DNA of 64,000 nucleotides from Prochlorococcus sp. AG-402-M18 (GCA_003216595.1 QCIQ01000002.1:62001-126000), one strand, 5' to 3'; numbered from the stretch's first letter, positions 47,429-58,734 are shown. The notes: generated by a model not told the origin, from the sequence alone. Made by a program: numbers and translations.

Positions 47429-48691
47429 CTAATTTAACTTGATATATTCTTTAAGAACCCCGTTTCTATTTGGATGACGGAGTTTTCTGAGAGCCTTAGC
47501 CTCTATTTGTCTAATCCTCTCTCTCGTTACATCAAAAATTTGACCAATTTCTTCAAGGGTTTTCATTCTTCCATCATCTAAGCCATAACGAAGTCTTAAA
47601 ACATCCCTCTCTCTGGGACTTAATGTAGCGAGAACTCCCTCCAAATCTTCTCGTAATAAGGTCTTTGCCACATCTTGTTCAGGATTTTCTATATCTGCTT
47701 CAATAAAGTCACCAAGTCTAGAATCTTCTTCTTTACCAATAGGTGTCTCAAGAGAAATGGGCAGCTGAGCGCTCTTGGCTATGAATCTGAGTTTCTCAAT
47801 CGTCATTTCCATACTTTCAGCGATTTCTTCCTCAGTTGGTTTCCTCCCAAACTCTTGACTTAAAACCTTAGTGGTTTTCTTTATCCGCGAAATTGTTTCA
47901 TATAAATGGACAGGCAAACGAATTGTTCTGCTTTGATCTGCAATTGCTCTGGTAATAGCCTGTCTGATCCACCAGGTAGCGTAAGTTGAAAATTTATATC
48001 CTTTCTCATGATCAAATTTTTCAGCTGCACGAATAAGACCAAGACTTCCTTCTTGGATAAGATCTTGAAAAGACAACCCTCTATTCATATATTTCTTGGC
48101 AATTGAAACTACCAATCGAAGATTCGATTGCACCATTTTTTCTTTTGCTCGTCTACCAAGCATCAATCGCCTGCGGAAGCGAGTTAATGGCATTTCTGCA
48201 AGAACTGCCCATTCTTTCACTGATGGGAAATGGCCATTCTCACTTTCAAATTGCGCAGCTTCTTCCTCTAATTGAAGAAGATCAGCTATCTTTCTGGCCA
48301 ATTCAATTTCTTCGTCTGGCCTGAGAAGCCTTATACGGCCAATCTCTTGGAGATAAACCCTAATCGAGTCTTCTGTGTAAACGCCCTTAGGCCCTATTTT
48401 TATGCTGGCTAAAGCTTTAGCAGCTGCTTCTTGAGCACTAGATAGCACTGAGGCATTATCGTCATCATCATCCAGATCGATATCTGCTTCAGTTACTTTG
48501 TTTGCTTCAGCAATTAATTTATCCGCCTCTAGATCTAAATCAATTTTTAGATCATTTGAAGTTTCTTGAGGAAGAGTTTGGGTTTCTTTGGTCACGTTTA
48601 CTTTGGCGGCTGTTTTTTTAATTTTTTTGGAATTATTTTTAGCTTCCTGATTAAGAGAAATATTTTTAAATGTCTTTTTTCCCTTTATCAT
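47429..48691 (-). CDS. rpoD: Primary RNA polymerase sigma factor (group 1)
   Basis: Housekeeping sigma-70 factor. The 420 residues include an acidic, Lys-rich N-terminus (about 1-95, low complexity with a DLDDDDDN run), region 1.2 ([17 protein letters not shown]), region 2 ([20 protein letters not shown], then [14 protein letters not shown]), region 3, and the region 4 HTH ([28 protein letters not shown]) at the end. Length and ending fit the cyanobacterial SigA. It stands alone on the minus strand, with a 410-bp gap to divergent priA. Confidence 0.95.
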   Translation of the reverse strand: MIKGKKTFKNISLNQEAKNNSKKIKKTAAKVNVTKETQTLPQETSNDLKIDLDLEADKLIAEANKVTEADIDLDDDDDNASVLSSAQEAAAKALASIKIGPKGVYTEDSIRVYLQEIGRIRLLRPDEEIELARKIADLLQLEEEAAQFESENGHFPSVKEWAVLAEMPLTRFRRRLMLGRRAKEKMVQSNLRLVVSIAKKYMNRGLSFQDLIQEGSLGLIRAAEKFDHEKGYKFSTYATWWIRQAITRAIADQSRTIRLPVHLYETISRIKKTTKVLSQEFGRKPTEEEIAESMEMTIEKLRFIAKSAQLPISLETPIGKEEDSRLGDFIEADIENPEQDVAKTLLREDLEGVLATLSPRERDVLRLRYGLDDGRMKTLEEIGQIFDVTRERIRQIEAKALRKLRHPNRNGVLKEYIKLN

Positions 48692-49101
48692 GTTTTCCCG
48701 ATGGTTTTGTGGTCTTTTGAGGAGCTCGGGTTATTACCCGATAAAATGGTCTGAATCTCCTAGAGATAATATTTCAGGAAAAACTATTTAATTTGTAAAA
48801 ATTCAACAGAAACACTCTAATTTGAGATTGTCCTTAATTGTGATAAATCTTGCGAAAAATCACATGACATGAATATGGACTTGAAATTATGAAGGATGTT
48901 TTGTTGAGGAATGGGAATGTGTAAGCAAGGGAGTCAGGGGATTTCTCAGACCGGTTTTCTCAGAATTGGATTTTTCCTATTCTTGAAAAAGCTTCTAGTC
49001 TTCCCTCTGGGTGGAATTTTGCAAGTTCCACAACAGCTTTTAAACCGTTCACAATCCAATGGTAGAAAAAATTTCTAAAGTCGGCAAGTATTAAAAAAGA
49101 T
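48692..49101. other. 410-bp divergent gap between rpoD and priA
   Basis: The largest gene-free stretch of the window. The first 200 bases are AT-rich and should hold the rpoD promoter. The second part (about 48890-49070) is richer in G+C than usual intergenic DNA and contains the unannotated ORF listed at 48911. No tRNA or strong terminator was seen. A small RNA is an alternative reading of the G+C-rich part. Confidence 0.5.
48911..49078 (+). CDS. Candidate small membrane protein, 55 aa (unannotated ORF)
   Basis: Function not recognised. The ORF runs from ATG 48911 (or ATG 48917, better spaced after the TTGAGGA ribosome site) to TAA 49076-49078. It encodes a polar start, a long hydrophobic stretch (TGFLRIGFFLFLKKLLVFPLG in part, about residues 15-38) and a polar tail with QQLLNRSQSNGRKN. 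It ends 23 bp before priA and could be co-transcribed. The higher G+C supports coding or RNA function. Unverified. Confidence 0.4.
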   Translation: MGMCKQGSQGISQTGFLRIGFFLFLKKLLVFPLGGILQVPQQLLNRSQSNGRKNF

Positions 49102-51342
49102 ATGAATTCTTTTGTATTTGATATTTGGTTACATGTAGGTCGTGAAGGACGATGTTTCTCTTATCAAAATGGGAATAATTTAGATCTTGATTTAGGCGAT
49201 GTTGTGACAGTGCGTCTGAAAGGTCAACTTATGCAGGGCTTGGTCGTCAAAAAGACGAAACAAAATATAACTAGTTCAGTGAATAATTTAAATAATTTTT
49301 CACTGAATAATGTAGAAACATTGGTTCAAAAAGCAGCTATCAAAAAAGAATGGAGAGAGTGGCTAGAAGAAATTGCTCTTGATTTATATGTAAGTGATTT
49401 TCAGATGCTGAAAACCGCTTTACCTCCTGGTTGGTTAGGAAGGTCGAAACTATCGAATAGACCTAAGAAACTTTGGTGGGTAAAGTTGTCTAGCAATAAT
49501 TATGAGGGAAAGATATCTTCTCGACAGATCGAGTTAAAGAAAAATCTTCTATTAAATGGAGGAGGGAAATGGCAAAAGGATTTGGAGGCTGAAGGATTTT
49601 CTTCTGTATTGATTAGAAACTTTGTCTCACTTGGTTGCGGAGAAAGAGAAAAACGTCTGTTCCTTCTTAATACTTTTGATGAAGAATCCAAGGATAAAAA
49701 GAGTTTAAAGGTTGAGGGGCCTCAACCTTTAACGTTAGAGCAAAAATCAGCAAAAGAAAAATATGAGTCTCTTTCAAATGGCTCAGCTCTTTTGCTTTGG
49801 GGTATTACTGGATCTGGGAAGACGGAGGTATACCTACAAATCGCAGCTCATGAGTTATCTGCAAGTAGACATTGTCTTATCCTTACACCTGAAATTGGGT
49901 TAGTACCACAATTAGTTGATCGCTTTAAAAAAAGATTTGGATTTAATGTTTTTGAATATCATAGTAATTGTTCTACTAAAGAGAAAATTGATACATGGAA
50001 GAGATCTTTAGATACCACAACGCCTAGTGTTTTCATTGGTACTCGCTCAGCTATTTTTCTACCACTATCCAATTTAGGATTGATAGTTCTTGATGAAGAA
50101 CACGATAGCTCTTATAAGCAAGAATCTCCTATGCCTTGCTATCATGCAAGAGATTTGGCAATTCATAGAGCAAAAAAAACAGGTGCTAAAGTAATACTTG
50201 GAACAGCAACTCCATCTTTAAATGTTTGGAAAAATTTAAAACCCAATGGAAATATAGTTGTTGCCAACTTAACCCGAAGGATTTCGAATCGTAAATTACC
50301 AACGGTTAGTGTCGTAGACATGCGAGAAGAATTAGCTATTGGGAATCGAGGTTTAATCAGTAGATATCTAAAAAAACAACTTTTGAAGATAAAAGAGAGT
50401 GGAAATCAAGCTATCATTTTAGTACCTAGACGTGGATATAGTAGTTTTTTAAGTTGCCGTAGTTGTGGAGAGGTCGTTCAATGTCCACACTGTGATGTTG
50501 CACTAACTGTACATCGTTCCAAAGAGGGTAATCAATGGTTGCGTTGTCATTGGTGTGATTTTCGTTCGAAAATTAGTGATAAATGTGGGGAATGTGGTTC
50601 AAATGCTTTTAAACCATTTGGAACTGGAACACAAAGAGTTATGGATTATTTAGAAAGAGAACTAGAGGGTATAAGTTTATTAAGATTTGACAGAGATACA
50701 ACTAGAGGCCGTGATGGGCATAGATTGTTACTTGAAAGATTTGCCGATGGTGACGCCGATATTTTAGTAGGTACTCAGATGCTCTCTAAGGGTATGGATT
50801 TACCAAAAGTAACTCTTGCTGTCGTTTTAGCAGCAGATGGTTTATTGCATCGCCCCGATTTAATGGCTACTGAAGAAACTCTTCAACTTTTTATGCAATT
50901 GGCTGGTCGTGCTGGACGTGGTGAGCAACCTGGGAAAGTTGTAGTACAAACTTATTGTCCTGATCATCCAGTTATTCTTCATTTGGTTGACGGGAGGTAT
51001 GAAGAATTTCTGAAGAAAGAGGTAAAGACTAGAAAAGAGGCTGAGATGGTTCCGTATAGTCGAGCTTGCTTATTAAGATTCTCGGGAGAATCTTCGGAGT
51101 TGACATCAAATGGTGCATTTCATGTCTCATCAAAAATCAGGAATGCTTGCATTGAGAAAGGTTGGAAATTGGTTGGTCCAGCACCTTCACTAGTTGAGAG
51201 GGTCGCAGGTAAAAGCCGTTGGCAAGTTCTTATATACGGACCTGAATCCAGCCAAATCCCAATTCCTTATGGACCTGAATTATGGAAAGACTTACCAAAA
51301 GGAGTAAGCCTTTCAATTGATCCTGACCCTCTACAACTATGA
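49102..51342 (+). CDS. priA: Primosomal replication restart helicase PriA
   Basis: Reloads the replicative helicase at stalled forks. The 746 residues have an N-terminal DNA-binding region, then helicase domain 1 with Walker A GITGSGKTEVY near residue 235 and DEEH box LIVLDEEHDSSYKQ near 330. Eight Cys of the zinc motif (CRSCGEVVQCPHC, CHWCDF, CGECGSNAF) follow near 451-510. Domain 2 has QLAGRAGRGEQPGKV. All catalytic elements are present. ATG 49102 follows the small candidate ORF. Confidence 0.97.
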   Translation: MNSFVFDIWLHVGREGRCFSYQNGNNLDLDLGDVVTVRLKGQLMQGLVVKKTKQNITSSVNNLNNFSLNNVETLVQKAAIKKEWREWLEEIALDLYVSDFQMLKTALPPGWLGRSKLSNRPKKLWWVKLSSNNYEGKISSRQIELKKNLLLNGGGKWQKDLEAEGFSSVLIRNFVSLGCGEREKRLFLLNTFDEESKDKKSLKVEGPQPLTLEQKSAKEKYESLSNGSALLLWGITGSGKTEVYLQIAAHELSASRHCLILTPEIGLVPQLVDRFKKRFGFNVFEYHSNCSTKEKIDTWKRSLDTTTPSVFIGTRSAIFLPLSNLGLIVLDEEHDSSYKQESPMPCYHARDLAIHRAKKTGAKVILGTATPSLNVWKNLKPNGNIVVANLTRRISNRKLPTVSVVDMREELAIGNRGLISRYLKKQLLKIKESGNQAIILVPRRGYSSFLSCRSCGEVVQCPHCDVALTVHRSKEGNQWLRCHWCDFRSKISDKCGECGSNAFKPFGTGTQRVMDYLERELEGISLLRFDRDTTRGRDGHRLLLERFADGDADILVGTQMLSKGMDLPKVTLAVVLAADGLLHRPDLMATEETLQLFMQLAGRAGRGEQPGKVVVQTYCPDHPVILHLVDGRYEEFLKKEVKTRKEAEMVPYSRACLLRFSGESSELTSNGAFHVSSKIRNACIEKGWKLVGPAPSLVERVAGKSRWQVLIYGPESSQIPIPYGPELWKDLPKGVSLSIDPDPLQL

Positions 51343-51357
51343 TTGGCTGTATTCTCA

Positions 51358-52449
51358 TTATGGTGGTAACTCAGGGAAACCGAATCCCATTTGGAGGCGT
51401 AATCTTTGAAGGGATAAGCTCAGAAAAGTTAAAGCAATTATCAAGATAATCCCAACTGAAATTTGGTTCCATTCCCAATTTGAAATCTCCAGTTGGTTAA
51501 TCTGTCCAATTTCTAGAGGAAAGAAAGTTAAGTCTTTTTTATAACTAGGTTCGAGTGGATTGGTTTTGAAATTATTTTTATTGCCAATGTTATGAATTAT
51601 TATATTTATTTTTAATCCAGGAATTTTTGGGATTTCTCTCAAATCAAAATAAATTTTAAAATTTTGCCTTGTGCCAATTATCCAGTTTTTGTTGTTTGTA
51701 ATTATTTCAGGTTGATGTATCTTGAAGCCGCTTGTTTTCGAAGCTACTGAGGCTATTTGTTGAAGTAATTTGTTTGCTTCTTCAAATCGAATCGTAGGTG
51801 ATTCAAAATGCTGCTTATTCTCATGATTTTGGAGTCTTAAGATACTATGTTCTTCAGTAAGATTATCTTCAAATTCCATCTGCCATGGAATTAATTCACC
51901 ATAATTACTATCTATATCAAGTGAAATCTTTAGTCGGTCTGGGCCTGTAACTCTCAAGTTTGTTGATATATCAACGCAACCACTCAAAAGAAAAGTTAAT
52001 AAAAAAATAATCAATAAGGTTATTATTGAAAATCCAATGTCTAGACCTTTGGTTGGACCAGTTGGAGGATGATTAATTCTCTCGTTCTTCTTTTTCGTTT
52101 TTCTAAATGATGATTTTAGAGATGGCTCCAACTCTATCTTTGGAATTTCTATAGACCAGTTTGACGGTCTTGGTAAATGTGGAGCATCAAGTATTGATAG
52201 GAGCTGTTTGGCTTGTTGACGTATGCTCTCTTTTTTATTATGGATCAATATTTGACAAATATTGATCGCTTTTTGTTCATCACACTTCCCCATGTAGGCA
52301 GTAACAATAAGAAGTCTAAGTTTTCCTCCTGTTTCAGTCTCTGGTTGGAAATCTAGAAGTAAAGGCTCAATTGTTTTTATGCAAAAATTGTAGTCACCTT
52401 TATCAATGGCCGCTTCAGCAGCTTTTATAGCTGAAGCTATATTTGACAT
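51358..52449 (-). CDS. TPR-like region fused to DUF3153 domain
   Basis: Function unknown. The 363 residues have two parts. Residues 1-90 are helical, with repeat-like text (IKAAEAAIDKGDYNFCIKTIEPLL and KLRLLIVTAYMGKCDEQKAINICQILI) resembling TPR units. After a basic linker, a membrane helix at about 138-156 runs into LSGCVDIS (Cys158) and then the DUF3153 beta domain (LRVTGPDRLKISLDIDSNYGELIPW). A second membrane helix ends the protein. The LSGC looks like a lipobox but is internal. It directly follows argB (no gap). Confidence 0.78.
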   Translation of the reverse strand: MSNIASAIKAAEAAIDKGDYNFCIKTIEPLLLDFQPETETGGKLRLLIVTAYMGKCDEQKAINICQILIHNKKESIRQQAKQLLSILDAPHLPRPSNWSIEIPKIELEPSLKSSFRKTKKKNERINHPPTGPTKGLDIGFSIITLLIIFLLTFLLSGCVDISTNLRVTGPDRLKISLDIDSNYGELIPWQMEFEDNLTEEHSILRLQNHENKQHFESPTIRFEEANKLLQQIASVASKTSGFKIHQPEIITNNKNWIIGTRQNFKIYFDLREIPKIPGLKINIIIHNIGNKNNFKTNPLEPSYKKDLTFFPLEIGQINQLEISNWEWNQISVGIILIIALTFLSLSLQRLRLQMGFGFPELPP

Positions 52450-53364
52450 TTAACCTCTACCCATAACCATTGTGCCAATACCTGCGTCAGTGAAGACTTC
52501 TAATAGAAGGGCATGGGGAGTTCTTCCATCAATGATATGGGCAGCATTCACACCCTGTGCAAGCGAACGAATACAGCATTCAACTTTTGGTCTCATACCT
52601 GCTTTAACTATTCCTTTATCAATTAATTCTCTGGCTTCCGATAGACGTATCTTTTCTATTAAGGATGAAGGATCATTTTCAGTTCTTAAAATCCCAGGCG
52701 TATCTGTCAAAAGTATTAATTTTTCAGCACCTAGGGCTGCCGCAAGCTCCCCAGCAACAGTATCAGCATTGATATTGTGGGATCTACCATCAGGGGAGTT
52801 GGATACACTAGAAATGACTGGGACGTAGCCTCCCTCCAGAAGAGGTTTCAATATTTTTGTATTTACTTTTGCTACTTCTCCAACAAGACCATGAGTCCCA
52901 TCTCCAAGTGTTCTGGCCTCAATTAGTCCGCCATCTATTCCACAAAGTCCAACAGCCAGACTTCCATGATTGTTGATTCCACTTACTATCTGTTTGTTTA
53001 CTCTCCCAGCAAGAACCATTTCAACGACGTCCATAGTCTCGGTATCGGTAATACGTAAACCATTAAGGAATACTGGCTTTATTCCTAATTTTTTCAACCA
53101 TTGGTTTATTTCTGGCCCCCCACCATGAACGACTACTATTTGAACACCAACGGACGAAAGAAGAGCTATATCTCTTAGTACTGCATTCTGAAGTGTTTTG
53201 TCGACCATAGCTGAGCCACCATATTTGATTACGATCCTTTTATTTGCAAAACGCTGAATATAAGGAAGTGCCTCACTTAAGACAGAAACTCTTATTGAAT
53301 CTTTGTCCGTAAAAGATTTTTTAAAATTCTCGCTGGAGTTATCCTGCTGGTCTTCTTTATTCAT
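52450..53364 (-). CDS. argB: Acetylglutamate kinase
   Basis: Second step of arginine synthesis and, in cyanobacteria, the target of PII signalling protein GlnB. The 304 residues have [15 protein letters not shown] near residue 44, [16 protein letters not shown] near 77, and [28 protein letters not shown] near 197. Length and N-terminal extension suit the arginine-sensitive hexameric type. The end ([10 protein letters not shown]) is standard. It overlaps the DUF2854 gene by 8 bp and abuts the DUF3153 fusion gene. The three are one run. Confidence 0.97.
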   Translation of the reverse strand: MNKEDQQDNSSENFKKSFTDKDSIRVSVLSEALPYIQRFANKRIVIKYGGSAMVDKTLQNAVLRDIALLSSVGVQIVVVHGGGPEINQWLKKLGIKPVFLNGLRITDTETMDVVEMVLAGRVNKQIVSGINNHGSLAVGLCGIDGGLIEARTLGDGTHGLVGEVAKVNTKILKPLLEGGYVPVISSVSNSPDGRSHNINADTVAGELAAALGAEKLILLTDTPGILRTENDPSSLIEKIRLSEARELIDKGIVKAGMRPKVECCIRSLAQGVNAAHIIDGRTPHALLLEVFTDAGIGTMVMGRG

Positions 53365-53920
53365 TTTCTTGAGAATTGTCTTCTTTTTTTTGCGGAAGTA
53401 GTGTTAAATCTATTTCACCGGGTGTGGGACAAAATAATTCAGCAGACAAACCTTTGGCAAAGAATCTTCCTAAACGTTCTTTTTGTGCATTCCATCTTTC
53501 TAAGGATACAGCAGCCATTTCAAATCTCATTCTTATTCCATAATTACCATCTTTAACTAATTCTTCTACTTCTATTAGTTGGGGGGGACTGTCTATGTCC
53601 CAAAGCTTTAAAACTCTTAGAGATGATTCAAGCTGGCAAGATTGACCATAGCGCCATCTCGTCACATCTTTAACTAGTTTTTCTAATTCTTCAGGAGCTT
53701 TATCTCTCTCTGAGGCAAACTTAGTTGCTGGAACTAGTCTTAAGGCAGGTGGAACTTCAGTTGTTTTCAGTGATATACCTATCAGAAAAATAGGTACTCC
53801 ATAGAAGAAAGTTGGAACACTGAGGTTAGTTGCATCAGTGAAATAGGCTGTTAGGCCTATTAGAGAAAGGGATGCTCCTCCAATAGTGATTAGGCTTGCC
53901 GGGGAAAGAAGTTTATTCAT
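53357..53920 (-). CDS. DUF2854 membrane protein
   Basis: Conserved in cyanobacteria and plastid-bearing plants, with no known reaction. The 187 residues have two hydrophobic segments near the N-terminus (about 9-27 and 35-52, around [21 protein letters not shown]), then a soluble domain with [41 protein letters not shown] and [17 protein letters not shown]. Probably a thylakoid or plasma-membrane protein. First gene of DUF2854-argB-DUF3153, overlapping argB by 8 bp. Confidence 0.82.
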   Translation of the reverse strand: MNKLLSPASLITIGGASLSLIGLTAYFTDATNLSVPTFFYGVPIFLIGISLKTTEVPPALRLVPATKFASERDKAPEELEKLVKDVTRWRYGQSCQLESSLRVLKLWDIDSPPQLIEVEELVKDGNYGIRMRFEMAAVSLERWNAQKERLGRFFAKGLSAELFCPTPGEIDLTLLPQKKEDNSQENE

Positions 53921-53973
53921 GAGTGTAATTTTGGCTAAAATCTGGGTCAGATGGGTTTTCAGGAGACAGTCTC

Positions 53974-54165
53974 ATGGCCTCACACCAAAAACATTTTTCC
54001 GAGTTAACTGAACTTGTTGAAAAATTAAATAAGGATAGAGCCTGGATACTTGAACAACTAGATAAAGGTAGCTGGCCTGAATTTAGGCCTGACCTAGCTG
54101 CTTTAGAGAGAGAATTAGGTCAACTTTTAACTAGGGCTACAGAATACATTGAAGAAAATTGTTGA
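53974..54165 (+). CDS. Small helical hypothetical protein, 63 aa
   Basis: Function not recognised. The residues form likely two amphipathic helices with a Trp turn (FSELTELVEKLNKDRAWILEQLDKG, WPEFRPDLAALERELGQLLTRATEYI). It has no Cys motif except a final Cys, no membrane helix, and a coiled-coil look. It is divergent from DUF2854 and convergent with ssb across 5 bp. Clean fit between genes and even codon use support it as real. Confidence 0.72.
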   Translation: MASHQKHFSELTELVEKLNKDRAWILEQLDKGSWPEFRPDLAALERELGQLLTRATEYIEENC

Positions 54166-54170
54166 TTTTT

Positions 54171-54608
54171 TTAGAATGGAATGTCATCTGTATCAGGTAC
54201 TAATGGTGAGCTGTCCCATTTCACACCCTCGTTATTTAAAGAACTTTCGGAATCGCTTTTTAGATTTGACTGGGTTTTAGAAGGTATAGATGAGACAGTT
54301 GTGTTAGACGAAAAGGGGTGAATTCTAGAAAGAGTAAATTCAGCTTGCTTTTCTTTAGTCCCATCCTGTCGAGGAACAGTATTCATTCTTAAGCGACCTT
54401 CTATTACTAATTTAGAATTGACTTTAACTGTGTTTTGAAGCTCTTCTGCTAATTTTCCCCAACCAACTACTTTGATTTTGGAGGGAGGGTCATCAGCACG
54501 GAGGCTAGCAAATTCAACTTCTATTTCAGCTAAAGGTGTTTTGTTGTCTTGGGTAAAACGAACTGTTGGGGCCTTCTTTACCAAAACCTCCAGCATGCAA
54601 TGGTTCAT
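54171..54608 (-). CDS. ssb: Single-stranded DNA-binding protein (SSB-type)
   Basis: OB-fold protein of 145 residues: MLEVLVKKAPTVRFTQDNKTPLAEIEVEFAS, IKVVGWGKLAEELQNTVKVNSKLVIEGRLRMN, and the acidic end DTDDIPF that recruits partner proteins in bacterial SSB. The middle linker is Ser/Asn rich. It is shorter than the classic 170-residue SSB, so a second SSB may exist elsewhere. Divergent from cobK across about 30 bp. Confidence 0.9.
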   Translation of the reverse strand: MNHCMLEVLVKKAPTVRFTQDNKTPLAEIEVEFASLRADDPPSKIKVVGWGKLAEELQNTVKVNSKLVIEGRLRMNTVPRQDGTKEKQAEFTLSRIHPFSSNTTVSSIPSKTQSNLKSDSESSLNNEGVKWDSSPLVPDTDDIPF

Positions 54609-54640
54609 TTTTTTTTCTTTAGTTATTGTGGTTTATCTTG

Positions 54641-55450
54641 ATGGATATAAGAGAAAAATGCCAGCCACATCTTTGGTTGTTAACAGGGACAGGTGAAGGA
54701 CATGTCTTTGCGGAGTCTTTATTGAAAGAAGGCTGGAAAATCACTGTTAGTGTCGTTTCGGATAGAGCGTCAATTCCATATGAAAAATTAAATTTAGAAA
54801 ACTTATTAATTGGTGCCTTAATTACTGAGGAAGAGATCCGGGACGTCATTCTAAAAGCAAGAATCCATCAGAAAGGATTTCATTGTGTTATTGATCTGAC
54901 TCATCCATTTGCTATAAAAATTACACGGTCAATTTCAAAAATTTGTAAGGAACTTGGACAACCACTAATAAGGTATGAAAGAGCTATTGATAATATTTCA
55001 AATGCATTTTTAATACAAAAATTTAGTGATTTAGAAAATTATGATCTAAAGAATAAATCTATTTTGCTCGCTGTAGGAGTAAGACATCTTCAGGAAGCCT
55101 TGACTTTTGCACGAAATTCAGGCGCAAGTGTTTTTGCAAGAGTTCTAGCTAATCCAGAAAGTATAAGAAAAACTTTGTCTTCAACAATTCAAAAAACAAA
55201 TTTTGCGGTTTTAAACCCTTCAGCTTCTAGTAATGGAAAAGTTGAAAAAGCACTTATTAGAAAATGGAATATTGCTGGCGTCATTTGTAGGCAATCAGGG
55301 GGAAGTAATGAAATCTTATGGCACCAAATTTGTTTAAGTATGGAAATTAATCTTTGGTTACTGAAAAGACCCTCTGAATTTAATCAGGTTAATTCAGTAG
55401 ATAGTTATGAAAAATTAATTAAAAGATTGAAATCTATTAAGATTAAATAA
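54641..55450 (+). CDS. cobK: Precorrin-6A reductase
   Basis: NADPH-dependent reduction of the corrin macrocycle on the way to (pseudo)cobalamin. From ATG 54641 there are 269 residues. Typical text: LWLLTGTGEGHVFAESLLKEGWKITVSVVS near the start, CVIDLTHPFAIKITRSI (conserved DATHP-type motif) near 80, and VICRQSGGSNEI near the end. TTG at 54626 would add five residues and is less likely. Together with cobM at 15285 it indicates an active corrin pathway. cutA follows by 15 bp. Confidence 0.92.
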   Translation: MDIREKCQPHLWLLTGTGEGHVFAESLLKEGWKITVSVVSDRASIPYEKLNLENLLIGALITEEEIRDVILKARIHQKGFHCVIDLTHPFAIKITRSISKICKELGQPLIRYERAIDNISNAFLIQKFSDLENYDLKNKSILLAVGVRHLQEALTFARNSGASVFARVLANPESIRKTLSSTIQKTNFAVLNPSASSNGKVEKALIRKWNIAGVICRQSGGSNEILWHQICLSMEINLWLLKRPSEFNQVNSVDSYEKLIKRLKSIKIK

Positions 55451-55465
55451 ACTTATTTAAAGATC

Positions 55466-55789
55466 ATGACTTTATCTGATTTTAATCAAGAAATTTATAT
55501 TCTTATAACTACTGAAGTCGACAAAAAAAATGCATCCAAATTAGCTCATTTACTTTTGAAAGAGAAATTAATACCTTGTGTATCTTTTAAAGATATCGAA
55601 TCCACTTTTTGGTGGAAAGGAAATATAACTCAATCGAAAGAAGTACAATTAATGATCAAGTGTAAGAAGGAAAATATAAATATTGTTTGTAATAAGATTT
55701 CTCTATGGCATAGCTACGAATTACCAGAAATAATTTATTTTCGCGTTTCTGCTAATAAAAATTACTATGATTGGGTTAATTCTATTTGA
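55466..55789 (+). CDS. cutA: CutA divalent cation tolerance protein
   Basis: Trimeric ferredoxin-like small protein linked to copper tolerance in some bacteria; the cellular role elsewhere is unclear. The 107 residues carry the signature VDKKNASKLAHLLLKEKLIPCVSFKDIESTFWWKGNI and the later LPEIIYFRVSANKNYYDWV. The Cys in PCVSF and the WWKG turn are present. It follows cobK by 15 bp and is convergent with the PfkB kinase gene (11 bp gap). Confidence 0.92.
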   Translation: MTLSDFNQEIYILITTEVDKKNASKLAHLLLKEKLIPCVSFKDIESTFWWKGNITQSKEVQLMIKCKKENINIVCNKISLWHSYELPEIIYFRVSANKNYYDWVNSI

Positions 55790-55800
55790 GATTTAAAAGC

Positions 55801-56811
55801 TCAGACTTGTAAATGTAAATTGATCAAATTTAAAAGATCGGTATTGGAACGAGATCCTAATTGTGTAACGATCTGTCCTGCACAAATAGATCCAATTTTT
55901 GCAGATAATTCTGGCTTTAGGCCATCTGCCAGCCCTTTTAAAAACCCCCCAGCATAAAGATCTCCCGCACCTGTGGTATCAATAGCCTTCCCCAGAATAA
56001 AAGGATCTATTTTTGTTTCTTTGCCATTTGAAATTAGAATTGAACCTTTCTCGCCAATTGTGATTGCCGCAATATCACATTTCTTTTTCAATTCTTCAAG
56101 TGCTGTATTTAGAGAAGAGCTTGTATACAAAGTTGTTATTTCATCTTCATTGGCAAATAATATATCGATATGATCTTCAACTAGTTTTATAAAACTTTCA
56201 CGGTGTCTACTTACACAAAATGAATCAGAAAGGGATAAAGCAACTTTTCGACCTGCATTTTTTGCTATTTCTGCCGCTTTAACAAATGCATTTTTAGCAG
56301 CTGGGTTGTCCCATAGGTATCCCTCTAAATAAAGTATTTTTGCTTCTCTGACTGCTGAGAGGTCGATATCGTTGGGCTCTAAGAGAACTGAAGCGCCCAG
56401 ATAAGTGCACATAGTTCTCTGAGCATCAGGAGTGACAAAAATTAGGCATCTTGCAGTCGAGGGACCAACGGATGATAGTGGAGTCTTAAAAATGGTCCCA
56501 GTTGTTGATATTTCCTTTGTAAAGATTTCTCCTAGCTTGTCATCTCTTACCCTTCCAATAAAGGCTGCCTTCCCTCCTAGCTGGGCTACACATGCTAATG
56601 AATTGGCAACAGAACCTCCCGACCTTTGAGTTCTGTTAGTAGTCATTTCATAAAGTTCTTTAGCTTTGTTTTCATCAATCAAGGTCATTGAACCTTTGTT
56701 TAAGGATAGTCTTTCTAGGAGAGAATCATCTGTTTTCGTTAATACGTCTACAATTGCATTCCCAATACCTACTATGTCAAGAGAAGGACTATTTATCTTA
56801 TTAGTCATCAA
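55801..56811 (-). CDS. PfkB family sugar kinase (adenosine kinase-like)
   Basis: Ribokinase-fold kinase of 336 residues. The N-terminal GIGNAIVDVLTKTDD and GGSVANSLACVAQLGGKAAFIGRV match adenosine or sugar kinases. The catalytic motif is DTTGAGDLYAGGFLKGL near residue 285, with Asp as base and the anion hole GAGD. The substrate cannot be settled; the sequence resembles adenosine kinase-like proteins more than fructokinases. Last gene in proS-psb27-purA-this on the minus strand. Confidence 0.88.
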   Translation of the reverse strand: MMTNKINSPSLDIVGIGNAIVDVLTKTDDSLLERLSLNKGSMTLIDENKAKELYEMTTNRTQRSGGSVANSLACVAQLGGKAAFIGRVRDDKLGEIFTKEISTTGTIFKTPLSSVGPSTARCLIFVTPDAQRTMCTYLGASVLLEPNDIDLSAVREAKILYLEGYLWDNPAAKNAFVKAAEIAKNAGRKVALSLSDSFCVSRHRESFIKLVEDHIDILFANEDEITTLYTSSSLNTALEELKKKCDIAAITIGEKGSILISNGKETKIDPFILGKAIDTTGAGDLYAGGFLKGLADGLKPELSAKIGSICAGQIVTQLGSRSNTDLLNLINLHLQV

Positions 56812-56850
56812 GTTAATTTGAAAATCATAAAAGCATCATTGTTTCCCCTT

Positions 56851-58259
<1,409 letters not shown>

Positions 58260-58277
<18 letters not shown>

Positions 58278-58697
58278 TGCCAATTTCTCTGCTTTAGATA
58301 GTTCTTTGTTTAATCTCTCCTTGAGATTTTCAGGAACTGGTCTGTTCGCAAAAGTTTTGTAATGGCCAGATAAAGCATTTAAGGCAGTTTGCATTGTTGT
58401 AAAGGTATTGGAAGTATTTACTTGAGATCGATTTCTATATCTTGAAATGTAGTCACTTATTAGAAAAACAGCATCTTTTTCTGCTTCTGATAGACCCTTA
58501 TCTTCTTTCGGTAAAGTTATGGTCTCTTTTAAGGTTGAAGAAACTGAAATAGTGTCTTTTGCAAAATCTCCAGTCATTAGTGTTTTGGCTGCATTCACTT
58601 CTGAAGTGAATTGGAAGAATATGAGGCAGAAGCCAAGGCATATAGCCAAAGCTGCCCTCACCAACCTGATGGAGAGGTGATGAAAGGCAGAAATCAT
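58260..58697 (-). CDS. psb27: Photosystem II assembly factor Psb27
   Basis: Lumenal four-helix protein that binds CP43 in immature PSII and keeps the Mn site accessible. The 145 residues have a hydrophobic leader (LVRAALAICLGFCLIFFQFT) with a likely signal-peptidase cut at VNA-AK, then helices with YISRYRNRSQVN near 80 and TMQTALNALSGHYKTFANRPVPENLKERL near 97-125. No proper lipobox precedes a Cys (LGFC has Phe at -1), whereas many Psb27 are lipoproteins. It follows proS by 46 bp and ends in the inverted repeat. Confidence 0.93.
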
Positions 58698-58713
58698 GTG
58701 TTTTTTGCAGTTA

Positions 58714-58734
58714 CTAAAGACTCTAGAGTCCTTT
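58714..58734. promoter_or_regulatory. 12-bp palindrome between proS and psb27
   Basis: GACTCTAGAGTC at 58719-58730 is a perfect palindrome. Flanking AAA and TTT can extend it with one unpaired base. It sits about 22 bp upstream of psb27. It could be an operator or an RNA stem separating proS from psb27. No known site recognised. Confidence 0.3.
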
